Shown: positions 45,070-54,153 of the stretch, in pieces | Layout: every line of letters begins with the position of its first letter | Position numbering within the stretch: position 1 is the first letter of the stretch | DNA from: Paenibacillus cellulosilyticus | GTDB taxonomy: Bacteria; Bacillota; Bacilli; Paenibacillales; Paenibacillaceae | NCBI RefSeq assembly: GCF_003182255.1 | Contig: NZ_QGTQ01000035.1 | Location: forward strand, 1-64,000 | Direction: 5' to 3' | DNA: 64,000 nt | Notes under the pieces: generated by a model | Told to the model about the DNA's origin: nothing | Databases searched by the model: none | Seen by the model: the letters and a program-made list of their open reading frames with translations, nothing else | Made by a program: the position numbers and the translations under genes

Positions 45070-45795
45070 TTACGCCTTGCCGCCGATCGGTTCAAGCGGT
45101 TGATGGTTGCCGCGTACCGGCGCCGCAGCACGCGAAGGCGCTGCCCACTGTACCGCGTTGCGAATGACTTGCAGCACTTCTGGGTTGTAATACGTCGGAT
45201 ACGTCTCGTGACCTGGACGGAAGTAGAAGATTTTGCCCTGACCGCGATAGAACGTGCAGCCGCTCCGGAATACTTCGCCGCCCTCGAACCAGCTGACGAA
45301 CACGAGCTCGTCTGGCGCTGGAATATCGAAGTGCTCGCCGTACATTTCCTCATGCTCCAACGTAATGTACTCTGGCAAGCCTGCTGCGATTGGATGCGCC
45401 GGATTGACGACCCAGATGCGTTCCTTCTCGCCCGCTTCGCGCCATTTCAGGTCGCAGCCCGTGCCCATCAGCTTCTTGAAGATCTTCGAGAAGTGACCGG
45501 AGTGCAGGACGATCAGTCCCATGCCTTCCATAACACGCTGGTGCACACGTTCAACGATGTAGTCCTCTACGCGATCATGTCCCATGTGGCCCCACCAGAT
45601 TAATACGTCCGTGTTCGCAAGCACTTCTTGCGTCAGACCATGCTCGGGCTGTTCCAATGTAGCTGTCTGAACCTCGATCGATTCATTCTGAATGCCCTTA
45701 GCAAGTGCTTGGTGAATGCCTTCCGGATAAACATTACGTACTTCCTCGTGAATATGCTCATGCAAATATTCATTCCATACCGTTACTTTGACCAT
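45070..45795 (-). CDS. ThuA domain protein
   Basis: A 241-residue protein with a class I glutamine amidotransferase-like fold. Recognisable elements are [14 protein letters not shown] at the N terminus, [33 protein letters not shown], and the C-terminal [20 protein letters not shown]. It belongs to the ThuA family linked to trehalose and other sugar utilisation, in which it may act on keto-sugars. It is next to DUF456 and Cof genes, with 27 bases to the former. Confidence 0.88.
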   Translation of the reverse strand: MVKVTVWNEYLHEHIHEEVRNVYPEGIHQALAKGIQNESIEVQTATLEQPEHGLTQEVLANTDVLIWWGHMGHDRVEDYIVERVHQRVMEGMGLIVLHSGHFSKIFKKLMGTGCDLKWREAGEKERIWVVNPAHPIAAGLPEYITLEHEEMYGEHFDIPAPDELVFVSWFEGGEVFRSGCTFYRGQGKIFYFRPGHETYPTYYNPEVLQVIRNAVQWAAPSRAAAPVRGNHQPLEPIGGKA

Positions 45796-45822
45796 TATGT
45801 CAACACTCCTCTTCGTTATCGG

Positions 45823-46308
45823 TTAAATGAGCCAAATGAAGAACAGGACGATCATGATCAGCTGAAGGATAAACTTAACGACGGTGCTGGTGAACAATCC
45901 GACGACGGAGCCGTAACCAACCTTAAGCGACTTATTCATATCGGACCCCGCATACAGCTCACCGAGCAATGCGCCAAGGAATGGACCGAGAATAAGACCG
46001 AATGCCGGGATGACGAATGGGCCAATAATGACGCCAATCGTACCGCCGACGACGGATGCTCGTGAACCGCCGAATTTCTTGATCCCCCATGCATTGACCG
46101 CATAATCGGCTACAAACAACACGACGAGGATAATCGTCTGGATGGTCCAGAACCAGAAGCCAAACGGCGAGAAGCTCATGCACAGTCCATATACGAAGAA
46201 GGCAACATAGATCGCAACAACGCCCGGCAAAATAGGAAAAACCGCACCCGCCATACCCACCAGGAACAGCGCAATGACAATAATCCAGCCGATTGTCTCT
46301 AGGACCAT
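45823..46308 (-). CDS. DUF456 membrane protein
   Basis: A 161-residue membrane protein with four hydrophobic segments and the DUF456 glycine pattern (GGTIGVIIGPFVIPAFGLILGPFLGALLGELYAG, given here only as a landmark from residues about 90-122). The family function is unknown. Its start lies 10 bases inside the end of the Cof gene, so the two are coupled. Confidence 0.85.
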   Translation of the reverse strand: MVLETIGWIIVIALFLVGMAGAVFPILPGVVAIYVAFFVYGLCMSFSPFGFWFWTIQTIILVVLFVADYAVNAWGIKKFGGSRASVVGGTIGVIIGPFVIPAFGLILGPFLGALLGELYAGSDMNKSLKVGYGSVVGLFTSTVVKFILQLIMIVLFFIWLI

Positions 46309-47072
46309 AGCGGCACCTCAGCCTTCAGAACATATTTGCGCAGCACCTCGGCGACGCCATGCTCGTTATTCGAGAACGTGACGACATCCGCCGCCCGCTT
46401 CACTTCATCCTGCGCATTGTCCATTGCGACACCAAGGCCCGCTTCGCGAATGGCGGCAATATCATTGAGGCTGTCTCCAACCGCAACAGTCTGCGACATC
46501 TCGATGCCAAGCATGCTGCACAGCTCTCGCAGTGCTGACGCCTTCGATACGCCAAATGGATTCATCTCCAGATTCCACGGGGATGAGTTCGTAATTTCGA
46601 GGTTCCCCCAGCTGCTTGCCTCCTGAAGAATCGCCTCGCGCACCGCGTCGTCTTCTGTATTACAGCCGAACTTGAGCCAGTGATGTGCCGCATAGGCATC
46701 TGCAGGTACAAGCCATTTCTCCTTGTTAAAGACCTCGCCATTGGTTGTATACGCCCAGAACCATACATCATACTTCTGCGCCAGCTTATGCAGGTTGCGA
46801 ATGGTGCCCGGATCAAGCAGTTCACGCTTGTGCAGCACATGCGGCCGACTCCAAATTTCTCCGCCATTGACCGTCACCATTGGCACATGCATCATGCCTA
46901 GCTGCTCCGTATAAGAAAGCACCTCGCGGTATCCTCTGCCCGTCGAGAAGCAGACCGTAACGCCCGCTTCCATTGCCCTCTTGATCCAATAGGCCGTCGG
47001 TTCGCTAACCTCATGCCTATCGTTCAACGTTGTGCCGTCCATGTCCAGTGCTACCAGCTTGTATGTACTCAT
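46299..47072 (-). CDS. Cof-type HAD hydrolase
   Basis: A 257-residue HAD phosphatase of the Cof/type IIB group: motif I DMDGTTLN near residue 9, motif II FSTGRG, motif III Lys in the GVSKASALRELC stretch, motif IV GDSLNDIAAIREAG. Such enzymes dephosphorylate sugar phosphates, pyridoxal phosphate or flavin nucleotides. AGGAGG precedes the ATG. First gene of a probable Cof-DUF456-ThuA operon. Confidence 0.92.
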   Translation of the reverse strand: MSTYKLVALDMDGTTLNDRHEVSEPTAYWIKRAMEAGVTVCFSTGRGYREVLSYTEQLGMMHVPMVTVNGGEIWSRPHVLHKRELLDPGTIRNLHKLAQKYDVWFWAYTTNGEVFNKEKWLVPADAYAAHHWLKFGCNTEDDAVREAILQEASSWGNLEITNSSPWNLEMNPFGVSKASALRELCSMLGIEMSQTVAVGDSLNDIAAIREAGLGVAMDNAQDEVKRAADVVTFSNNEHGVAEVLRKYVLKAEVPLWS

Positions 47073-47530
47073 ATGATTATGCCTCCTATCGGGTCACATC
47101 GGCATACGTATGCGCTGCTTGGGTATACGTTTTGCTGCCGATTTCTCTGTCTGTTTTCCGATATTGTAGCACATTTCACCTTGAGTACCCACCAACTTAA
47201 GGATAAGGAAGCAGCTCGACTAAAGTCGGTGATGATGGCGAGGATGGCCTCCTTGGCGTGACTGAACACCGTCTCATCGAAGCTTGGTCATTTGCGCAAA
47301 CGTTTGCATTCCAGGAGAAAAAAAAACAATTTAAATCAATAAAACAAGTCCATGCCCTTCAGCTTACGACACCCTGTTCAATTTGGTGTACTGGTTTCTA
47401 TTATATCTGCCGAGGAGCCGCTTGGCGCCCATCCTTATTGGCCCGTTTGTATTGCATTTTGGTATACTGGATAAAAAAGAACGATACCGTCTATCAAACG
47501 TGTAATCTTCATAGGAGGATTTTTGTCAAA
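47073..47530. other. gap upstream of the RluA gene
   Basis: No gene is supported. An extended -10, TGGTATACT near 47462, is the likely promoter of the pseudouridine synthase gene. The frame that extends RluA upstream to 47258 lacks a ribosome site and is AT-rich. Confidence 0.5.
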
Positions 47531-48592
47531 ATGAACAACCGTCAACGTCCCGCGAAGCGTCCATTCGCTGCATCTCCGGGGGGGCCCAATCGCCGCAGCG
47601 ACAGCCGCGGTGGAAGCGCGAAGCCGCCGCAGGGCGGGAAGAAAACACAAGGTAAACCAACCACTGGAGCCCCCGCTGCTTCTGGTGCACAGGCAGCGAA
47701 GCCAGTATCTCGTGCCTACGAGGTGAAAGAAGCGACGACGCTGCTTCCTTTCCTTCTTGAGGCTGTAGCTGGCAGCGGACGCAACGCGATCAAGTCCATG
47801 CTCGCACGCGGCCAAATCTCAGTAAACGGAAAGTCTGTGACCGTCTACAATCATGAGCTCAAAGCCGGCGATAAAGTTGAGGTCAGCAAAGAGCGGATCG
47901 TGGAGCGTCCACCGCTCGCAGGACTTACGATCGTCCATGAGGATGATGATCTTATCATCGTCGTGAAGGATGCAGGACTGCTGTCAATCTCAGCGGACAA
48001 AGACAACGAGAATGAGGTTACTGCTTATCGCCAACTAATGGCGCATGTCCGCAGCCAAGATCCGAAGGGACGTATCTTCATCGTGCATCGACTTGATCGC
48101 GATACGTCCGGCATTATGATGTTCGCGAAGAACGAGGCTGCACAGCAAACGCTGCAGAACGAATGGCAGGAGCGGGTCAAAGAACGGGCCTATATCGCGC
48201 TTGTCGATGGTCTAGTTCGGAAGCCGAGCGGCACGATCACATCTTGGCTGAAGGAGAGCAGCACGTTGAAGATGTACTCGAGCCATCGTCAGGGCGATGG
48301 CCTGCATGCCGTCACTCACTATAAGACGCTGCAGACAAGCCGCGCCTTCTCCCTGCTTGAGGTGCAGCTGGAAACCGGCCGTAAAAATCAGATCCGCGTT
48401 CACATGCAGGATATTGGTCATCCGATTGCCGGCGACAAAAAATACGGCTCTCGCTCCCGCGCCATCGGCCGGCTCGGCCTGCACGCCAAGTCGATTGAGT
48501 TTCTACACCCAGCTACGGACAAGCTGATGCGATTCGAATCGAATATTCCGAAGTCGTTCCTGCGCGTGTTTAATAGCGAAAATTCGCGGTAG
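47531..48592 (+). CDS. RluA-family pseudouridine synthase
   Basis: A 353-residue rRNA pseudouridine synthase. The catalytic Asp is D189 in HRLDRDTSG. An S4 RNA-binding domain spans about residues 72-120 (IKSMLARGQISVNGK), then the synthase domain. Unusually, the first 60 residues are a basic, Pro/Gly/Ser-rich tail that probably aids RNA contact. The target base cannot be assigned. AGGAGG lies 11 bases before the ATG. Confidence 0.92.
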   Translation: MNNRQRPAKRPFAASPGGPNRRSDSRGGSAKPPQGGKKTQGKPTTGAPAASGAQAAKPVSRAYEVKEATTLLPFLLEAVAGSGRNAIKSMLARGQISVNGKSVTVYNHELKAGDKVEVSKERIVERPPLAGLTIVHEDDDLIIVVKDAGLLSISADKDNENEVTAYRQLMAHVRSQDPKGRIFIVHRLDRDTSGIMMFAKNEAAQQTLQNEWQERVKERAYIALVDGLVRKPSGTITSWLKESSTLKMYSSHRQGDGLHAVTHYKTLQTSRAFSLLEVQLETGRKNQIRVHMQDIGHPIAGDKKYGSRSRAIGRLGLHAKSIEFLHPATDKLMRFESNIPKSFLRVFNSENSR

Positions 48593-48653
48593 TAATACGG
48601 CGATTGCGTGGCGATGGTTGGATAGAAAGAAATTCCGGACGGTAGTAGTGAGT

Positions 48654-48880
48654 AAGTGCGGCTGAACCACTCTTAGTGTGTTTCGAGCGGCTAGTTCGGC
48701 GGTTTAAGTGTGGCTCCTCTACACTTAAACTGCTGCTAGCCGCTTATTGGCTTGCTGCGCGCCGCAGTAAGCGTGCTTTTACTACTCTTATCCGAGCGTT
48801 TCCTGCTGCACGTTCCAGCAAGTGTGGTTCAGCCACACTTACTGAATCTTCGAAGCCGATTAAATGAAATAAGCGCGGCT
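48654..48880. repeat. degenerate hairpin repeats after the RluA gene
   Basis: The motif AAGTGYGGCTGA or close variants recurs at about 48654, 48711, 48819 and 48870. AAGTGTGG-TTCA-GCCACACTT forms a perfect hairpin. A larger 59-base palindrome spans 48686-48744 (AGCGGCTAG and CTAGCCGCT outside, GTTTAAGTGT and ACACTTAAAC inside). No gene is seen in 48593-48911. Confidence 0.6.
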
Positions 48881-48911
48881 GAGTCATGCTCGGCAGCTCT
48901 TATTCGCGTTT

Positions 48912-50402
48912 CTATTCATTTATGTCCCCGAGCTTCGGTGGGAACCGATATTTCGTCGCCTGCTCGAAGCTGTAGGCGAGCCCGATGAGCAGCGGCTCAC
49001 TGAACGCTGTACCTGCGAACGTGATACCGTATGGGCCATCCGTTATGTAGCCGGCTTTGGACATGCGTCCATCATTCGCATAGCCGCCAGGCACCGTGAT
49101 GAGCGGATAGCCTGCGCGCGCCGCAATTTCCGAGCCGTTATGTCCAAGGAACAGCAGTGCGTCTACTTTGTACTCTTGCAGCGCGTAATCGATACCCTGT
49201 TCGCGCGACATTCGCCGATTAAACTGAAGACCGTTTACGTATACTTCATCCGTTAGCACGCCGGTTGTATCCTCAGAGCGGGTCAATCCGCGCTGGCCAT
49301 ATTTCAAGGCGCGTTCAGCATTGTCCTCATTGAAAGCAATGAGCTCGGCCAGCGAATGTACCGGTACATTCGGATTAAGCTTCGCCAAGTAATCGTCCAA
49401 TCCGCGTTTGAACTCGTAACGTACGACATTTCTATCCCACTCGATGCCTGCGCAAGGTACGGAGACGTTGTCGACAATCGTCCCGCCAAGCGATTGAATG
49501 GTCTGAATAGCTGCCTCCAATATATCCTGCGGAGCATCGTCCAATCCTTCGCAGTAGTACCGAGGCACACCAATTCGCACACCTTGCATCGCATCCTTGT
49601 TCAGGAACACCGTGTAGTCGGGATGAAGATGTCCTTCACTTCGCAGCGTCGCTGCATCCTGCTCATCCTGCCCGGCCAGCACGCTAAGCACAATTGCCGC
49701 ATCCTTCACCGTGCGCGCGATTGGTCCTGCTGTATCCTGCGTCAGCGACAGCGGAATAAGACCGGTTCGACTCACAAGTCCGACGGTTGGCTTAATGCCA
49801 ACGACGGAATTATACCCCGACGGATTGACGATGGAACCTGACGTTTCTGTGCCTAATGCTGCAGCCGCGAAATTGGCCGCTACCGCAGCTGCCGAGCCGG
49901 AGCTTGATCCGCCGACGAAGACATTGCCTGGCCCATACGGATTCAGCACCAGCCCGCCTCGCGAACTGTAGCCAGCCCACATAGGCTCGGCCATCCCGTT
50001 CGCCCACTCCGTCATGTTCGTTTTGCCAAGCAGGATCGCCCCTGCTTCCCGCAACCGAGCAGCAACGTATGCATCAGCCGGTGCAATAGATTGCGCTAAT
50101 GCAATCGAGCCTGCACTCGTGTGCATCTTGTCGTGCGTATCGATGTTGTCCTTCAACACAATTGGAATACCGTGAAGCCTTCCCCTACTGCCTGTGCGCT
50201 GCCTTTCCTCATCCAGTTGTTGTGCGATCTCAATCGCATCGGGATTCAGCTCCAGCATCGAATTGATCGGCCCGTCATAGTTGCGAATCCGTTCCAAATA
50301 AAGCAGAACAAGCTGCACGGACGTAATATCCCCGCGCTCTAACGCTTCCTGTAAACATTCGATTTCTGCTTCAACAATCCACTGCTGAGGTGCCTCAATC
50401 AT
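48912..50402 (-). CDS. amidase-signature family protein
   Basis: A 496-residue Ser-cisSer-Lys amidohydrolase. The catalytic Lys is K84 (IVLKDNID), the Gly/Ser-rich cis-Ser segment is GGSSSGSAAAV near residue 164, and the nucleophile Ser is in GTETSGSIV (about S190). It hydrolyses an amide or ester of unknown identity; this is not GatA, since no gatB or gatC is adjacent. A ribosome site (AGGGAG) precedes the ATG. No signal peptide. Confidence 0.92.
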   Translation of the reverse strand: MIEAPQQWIVEAEIECLQEALERGDITSVQLVLLYLERIRNYDGPINSMLELNPDAIEIAQQLDEERQRTGSRGRLHGIPIVLKDNIDTHDKMHTSAGSIALAQSIAPADAYVAARLREAGAILLGKTNMTEWANGMAEPMWAGYSSRGGLVLNPYGPGNVFVGGSSSGSAAAVAANFAAAALGTETSGSIVNPSGYNSVVGIKPTVGLVSRTGLIPLSLTQDTAGPIARTVKDAAIVLSVLAGQDEQDAATLRSEGHLHPDYTVFLNKDAMQGVRIGVPRYYCEGLDDAPQDILEAAIQTIQSLGGTIVDNVSVPCAGIEWDRNVVRYEFKRGLDDYLAKLNPNVPVHSLAELIAFNEDNAERALKYGQRGLTRSEDTTGVLTDEVYVNGLQFNRRMSREQGIDYALQEYKVDALLFLGHNGSEIAARAGYPLITVPGGYANDGRMSKAGYITDGPYGITFAGTAFSEPLLIGLAYSFEQATKYRFPPKLGDINE

Positions 50403-50516
50403 GCCGGGATCTCCCTATCATTAGGATGGTAGCAAGCGCATTCACCACATGCTGTTCATATATTCCGCATCCGACAGGGGACTTCCTTTTTTTCCAATGT
50501 CAAACAAAATATTTTA

Positions 50517-51404
50517 TTATAACAGGCTCCGATCTACCGTTCCAAACGTGAATCGCATGCCTGGTGCGTGTGTGACGAAGCTGTTGGAATCGATCGCTTG
50601 CGAGAGCCTAAGCTCATACTCGTACTGCCGATTTGCTTCTTCTATTGTACAACCGCGGCTGATCAGTCCTTGAATGAACGGCTCCCGCTCTCCCGGTGAA
50701 ACAGCGAATCCATATGTCCGCTCCGTGGCAAGCAGCTGCGCATGCTCATTCGTATCGCCATTCGGATTCAGGAACCACACTTTATCGCTTACGCGACTCC
50801 CGATGTGGCTTAACCCGAGCTTGCTCATATAGAAAGGGAGCTTCGCGCCGATATTGCCATCCTTCCCGGCTATCATCGTATCTCGTTCAAATAGCCGCTG
50901 CAGCAGTCCTACATCTACGATTTCCGATTGATTCACACCGTCTAATTGATAGCCCGCCATGCACGCCACCCAATTTGATTCGATGCAAATAACCTTGCCG
51001 CCGTCTACGACGCTGTCGATCATGCGCTGCAGCGCGGCTTGCGGGTCTTGCATATGCATAAGGAACGCGTGACTGATCGCAATATCATATTGCGGCTCGA
51101 ACGATAGCGTGGTCAGATCACCAGCGATAAAATTCGTTTCGTACGGCAGCCCGCGGAAAATCATTCTCGCATGATCGAGCAGCTTCTCCCCCGCATCGAT
51201 GCCCGTATAAGTCGACCCTTCGGGAAGCAGCGGCAGCAGCTTCAGCCCAAGATAACCGTAACCGCAGCCGAAATCGATAAGCCGGACAGGCTTCGTAATC
51301 CGCCATACCGACTTCACAAGAAACTCCATATAATCATCATTATGATTCAATGCGCGCGTTCGACTTAAATAGTCGATTTTATCGTCCCATTCGTAATTAC
51401 TCAT
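50517..51404 (-). CDS. class I SAM-dependent methyltransferase
   Basis: A 295-residue methyltransferase. Motif I VRLIDFGCGYGYLGLKLLPLL binds SAM (landmark near residue 48), followed by the acidic residue in YTGIDAGEKLL, and DIAISHAFLMHMQDP as motif IV. The C-terminal part is larger than in minimal methyltransferases and should determine the substrate, which is unknown. The start at 51404 is a choice; 18 more codons are open upstream. Monocistronic. Confidence 0.8.
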   Translation of the reverse strand: MSNYEWDDKIDYLSRTRALNHNDDYMEFLVKSVWRITKPVRLIDFGCGYGYLGLKLLPLLPEGSTYTGIDAGEKLLDHARMIFRGLPYETNFIAGDLTTLSFEPQYDIAISHAFLMHMQDPQAALQRMIDSVVDGGKVICIESNWVACMAGYQLDGVNQSEIVDVGLLQRLFERDTMIAGKDGNIGAKLPFYMSKLGLSHIGSRVSDKVWFLNPNGDTNEHAQLLATERTYGFAVSPGEREPFIQGLISRGCTIEEANRQYEYELRLSQAIDSNSFVTHAPGMRFTFGTVDRSLL

Positions 51405-51620
51405 TGCGCGGACACGCTCCTCCGTAGTCTTATCCCCGGCCGGGGTAAGCATTAGCATATTGGAATTTGCTAGAAAGAGATAGACTTACCACATAAGAAT
51501 TTTTTAGTTTCTGAGTCTAAAAGAAAAATAAATTCTTAATGGCGATAAAACTTACCTCAAAACGCGGTCGTTCATCCTCGAATTACTTCGATAAAGGTTT
51601 TCTCATATTGTCACGTCACT

Positions 51621-51707
51621 TATACTAATATTATAAGGTGCTGAAACGGCACCCTAGCTTTAAATATGTCATTTTCCCTTAATTGCACAGTGAATGTGCT
51701 TTTTTTG
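51621..51707 (+). ncRNA. short hairpin transcript unit 1
   Basis: TTGTCA near 51608, an AT-rich -10 region near 51630 and a hairpin GGTGC-TGAAACG-GCACC at about 51639-51655 are followed by GCACA-GTGAA-TGTGC (51685-51699) and seven T. The unit could make an RNA of about 70 bases. No match to a known riboswitch was recognised. Confidence 0.4.
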
Positions 51708-51771
51708 TGCTTATATTTGTTGATTATGGGGATTTATCACACTTATGATCACCGCGAGCATCTTCCTTATC

Positions 51772-51801
51772 TTGACAATTATTCACACCTCGACGTATAG
51801 T
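51772..51801 (+). promoter_or_regulatory. promoter of leader unit 2
   Basis: TTGACA (51772-51777), 18 bases, TATAGT (51796-51801): a strong sigma-A promoter. Confidence 0.75.
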
Positions 51802-51807
51802 GAAATC

Positions 51808-51887
51808 ACATATGCAAATTCGTGAGTTCATCGCAGGGAAGCACCCTTCGAGCCTGGCCATTGGCCGGGTTGGAAGGGTGCTTTTTT
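51808..51887 (+). ncRNA. short leader or small RNA with terminator
   Basis: A transcript of about 80 bases from the promoter at 51772-51801 to a strong terminator (AAGCACCCTTC at 51839-51849 with GAAGGGTGCTT at 51873-51883, then T). It lies 60 bases before a secreted coiled-coil gene, so it may be an attenuator of that gene or an independent RNA. No alternative antiterminator was obvious. Confidence 0.5.
51839..51887 (+). terminator. terminator of leader unit 2
   Basis: An 11-pair outer stem with an inner GGCC-AT-TGGCC hairpin, then six T. Confidence 0.85.
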
Positions 51888-51944
51888 GCGTTGGATGCCG
51901 AATTGACGCTATGAATCTATTGTTTAGGAGGATGTCTATACATC

Positions 51945-52781
51945 ATGCTAGCATCAAACCGTACAGCCGGTAGACGACTGACAGCTCCAGTGATACTGCT
52001 CCTTGCCATGTTGTGCTCGCTGCTGCCTGCACCATCAGCACATGCTGCGGCACAAACGTTGTCTGCTACTGCTCAAAAGCAATTCGACAAAATGAAGGCG
52101 GCTGCTACCGCCGCAGACAGCGCTAAACTCCAGTCGCTCTACAACACCTACGTACAAGTGCAGGCTCAGAACAATGCACGCGATACGAAGTTGAAGGCAA
52201 CGAGCAAACAGAACGATACCGATGAAACCGCACTGCGCAGCCGGATCAAAGCCATTGATCAGGCAAAGATCGAACAGCTGGAGCGCAAGCTCAAGCAGAC
52301 GAAAGAAGGTTATCAGCCACTGTTCGACAAGTACGCAGCCACTGCCGCATCCTTGAAGGCAGCCAAGCAGCTCGGCAGCAAAACACTCATTGCAGCAATG
52401 CAGCTGCAGGTCGATCTGCTTGAAATCTCGGTCAAAGCAGCGAAGGCGGATATTAAAAACGTGGACGCTGCATGGAAACAGGCCAAAGCAGATGCAACTG
52501 CTACAATTAAGCGGCTGCGTGACCAGCTCGCAGCTATCGATAAGGAAGAGAAGCTAATCACGCCGCAGAAGTCAGCGATTACGCAGCTCAACAAACAGAA
52601 GTCTTCCGAATGGAGCGACTTCCTCTATGCGCTTCGGACCGGCGATAGCAAAAATGCGATTCGCTCGCTCACCTCGCTGGGCAGCGTATTGAACGAAACG
52701 GCGCAGCGGCTCGCAACGATAGAAGCATGTGAGGCGCGCATCGCAGCAATCATCAAGAGCGTGTCGAGCCAGGTGCGCTAA
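51945..52781 (+). CDS. secreted coiled-coil protein of unknown function
   Basis: A 278-residue exported protein. The signal peptide runs to about residue 34 (cleavage after APSAHA). The mature protein is almost entirely helical, with Ala, Lys, Gln and Asp heptads, for example AKIEQLERKLKQTKEGYQPL, and no Cys except two near the ends. It looks like an extracellular coiled-coil rod. AGGAGG precedes the start region. A strong attenuator-like terminator upstream suggests controlled expression. No family recognised. Confidence 0.75.
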   Translation: MLASNRTAGRRLTAPVILLLAMLCSLLPAPSAHAAAQTLSATAQKQFDKMKAAATAADSAKLQSLYNTYVQVQAQNNARDTKLKATSKQNDTDETALRSRIKAIDQAKIEQLERKLKQTKEGYQPLFDKYAATAASLKAAKQLGSKTLIAAMQLQVDLLEISVKAAKADIKNVDAAWKQAKADATATIKRLRDQLAAIDKEEKLITPQKSAITQLNKQKSSEWSDFLYALRTGDSKNAIRSLTSLGSVLNETAQRLATIEACEARIAAIIKSVSSQVR

Positions 52782-52863
52782 AATAGGCATATGATGAGCC
52801 ACCCTGAGCCGCCCTGGGTATTGACTTTGCCCGGGGCTTCGTTTATATTTCGCCTTAACGAGT

Positions 52864-52875
52864 ATCTAATTAGAT
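52864..52875 (+). promoter_or_regulatory. candidate autoregulatory operator
   Basis: ATCTAATTAGAT, a perfect 12-base palindrome 26 bases before the ArsR-type gene and just after a TTGACT-16-TTATAT promoter (about 52825-52852). ArsR-family proteins commonly repress their own promoter through such sites. Confidence 0.45.
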
Positions 52876-52901
52876 TGTTGTTAAATTGTAAAGGAGTGTG
52901 A

Positions 52902-53513
52902 ATGGAGATGCAGCTAGACAAAATCGTCAGCTATCATAAGGCGCTTGCGGATCCGAATCGGCTTCGGATGCTTGTTCTGCTCGCAGACGGCGAACGGAAC
53001 GGACTGGAGCTTGCGGAGAAGCTGGGCGTCACGCCCGCAACCGTCACTCATCACGCAGCGAAGCTGCGAGAAGCAAGTCTGATTAATGAGCGCAGGGAGA
53101 AGAATACGATCTACTTCTCGCTTAATGATTATTTTCTGAAAAATAGCGCAACTGCCGCTTCTGAGTTTATTTATCGCGGGGCGAGTGCAAGAGGCGAAAC
53201 GAACCCAATGGATGCGGAGCTAACGAGGCTGAAGGAATCCGTTATTCGCAATTTTTCCGATAAGGAAGGCAAGCTGAAGCAGATTCCGTCTCAGTTGAAG
53301 AAGAAGCTGATCGTGCTGGAGCATATCGTGTCCGGACTGGAGAAATCGCGTACGTATACGGAGAAGGAAATCAACGAATTCATCAAGCAGTATAATGACG
53401 ACTTTGCGACGATCCGGCGGGAATTCATTATGCATCAATTCATGTTTCGGGACAAAGAAACGTATGAGCTTAATCCGCCGGAGCTGTGGGCGCGGTGGGA
53501 ATCGCTCTCTTAG
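52902..53513 (+). CDS. ArsR-family regulator with DUF2087 domain
   Basis: A 203-residue protein. Residues 1-80 form a winged helix of the ArsR type (KALADPNRLRMLVLLADGER, ELAEKLGVTPATVTHHAAKL). It lacks the CVCD-like metal site, so the signal is not a classic metal. The C-terminal half, about residues 115-195 (FSDKEGKLKQIPSQLKKKLI and onward, YTEKEINEFIKQY), matches DUF2087, common in Bacillales regulators. It is followed closely by a histidine phosphatase gene, probably in one operon. Confidence 0.85.
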   Translation: MEMQLDKIVSYHKALADPNRLRMLVLLADGERNGLELAEKLGVTPATVTHHAAKLREASLINERREKNTIYFSLNDYFLKNSATAASEFIYRGASARGETNPMDAELTRLKESVIRNFSDKEGKLKQIPSQLKKKLIVLEHIVSGLEKSRTYTEKEINEFIKQYNDDFATIRREFIMHQFMFRDKETYELNPPELWARWESLS

Positions 53514-53525
53514 AGGAGGAGCTTT

Positions 53526-54140
53526 ATGCGGACGTTCTACTTGGTTCGTCATGCGTTAAAGGAGAAGGATGTCGGCGATGTGGCTATAACCGCTGAAGGG
53601 CGGCTGCAGGCCGAGGCGACGGGACGATTTTTCAAAGGGAAAACGATTGATGCCATTGTTGCCAGTCCACTGCTGAGAACCAAACAAACAGCCGCGTATA
53701 TGGCGCTATCGCTGGGGCTGGAGGCTGCTGTCGTGGTGGAAGATAATCGTCTACGCGAGCGTGCGAACTGGGGCGATCTGCCGGGGCAAAGCTTCGATGC
53801 TTTCATTGCGATGTGGGAGCAGTGTACACGCGATCCCTCCTACATTCCGCCTGCTGGCGACTCGGCTAGGCAAGCTGGAGAACGATTCGCTGCTGCTCTG
53901 CTGGAAATTGGAGACGCCGCACCACATGGGAGCAGCGTTGTAATTGTGACGCATGGCGGCGTCTTGACCGACTTCCTTGTGCATTATTTTGATGAGATGG
54001 AACTGAATCGTTGGCATCCGGAATTCGTTGCGGTTCAAAGCACACTCGTACCAGAGTGTTCCATTACGCAAATTACATATGATGACGGACAGTTTCGGAT
54101 AGAGCGCTTTGCATCGGTGGAGCATTTGAATGATTGTTAG
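53526..54140 (+). CDS. histidine phosphatase family protein
   Basis: A 204-residue phosphatase of the phosphoglycerate mutase-like superfamily. The phospho-His is H9 in YLVRHALKE, where the usual RHG is RHA. The second conserved His is in VTHGG, and the LRTKQTA and LRERANWGDLPGQ segments match family positions. The substrate is unknown. AGGAGG lies 6 bases upstream. It is 12 bases after the DUF2087 regulator. Confidence 0.88.
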   Translation: MRTFYLVRHALKEKDVGDVAITAEGRLQAEATGRFFKGKTIDAIVASPLLRTKQTAAYMALSLGLEAAVVVEDNRLRERANWGDLPGQSFDAFIAMWEQCTRDPSYIPPAGDSARQAGERFAAALLEIGDAAPHGSSVVIVTHGGVLTDFLVHYFDEMELNRWHPEFVAVQSTLVPECSITQITYDDGQFRIERFASVEHLNDC

Positions 54141-54153
54141 CGGAAAGGAAGCC

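Noticed and set aside
47258-47530. Upstream extension of the RluA gene by 91 codons
   Set aside because: AGGAGG directly precedes the ATG at 47531, and the extension is low-complexity with no homology-like features.
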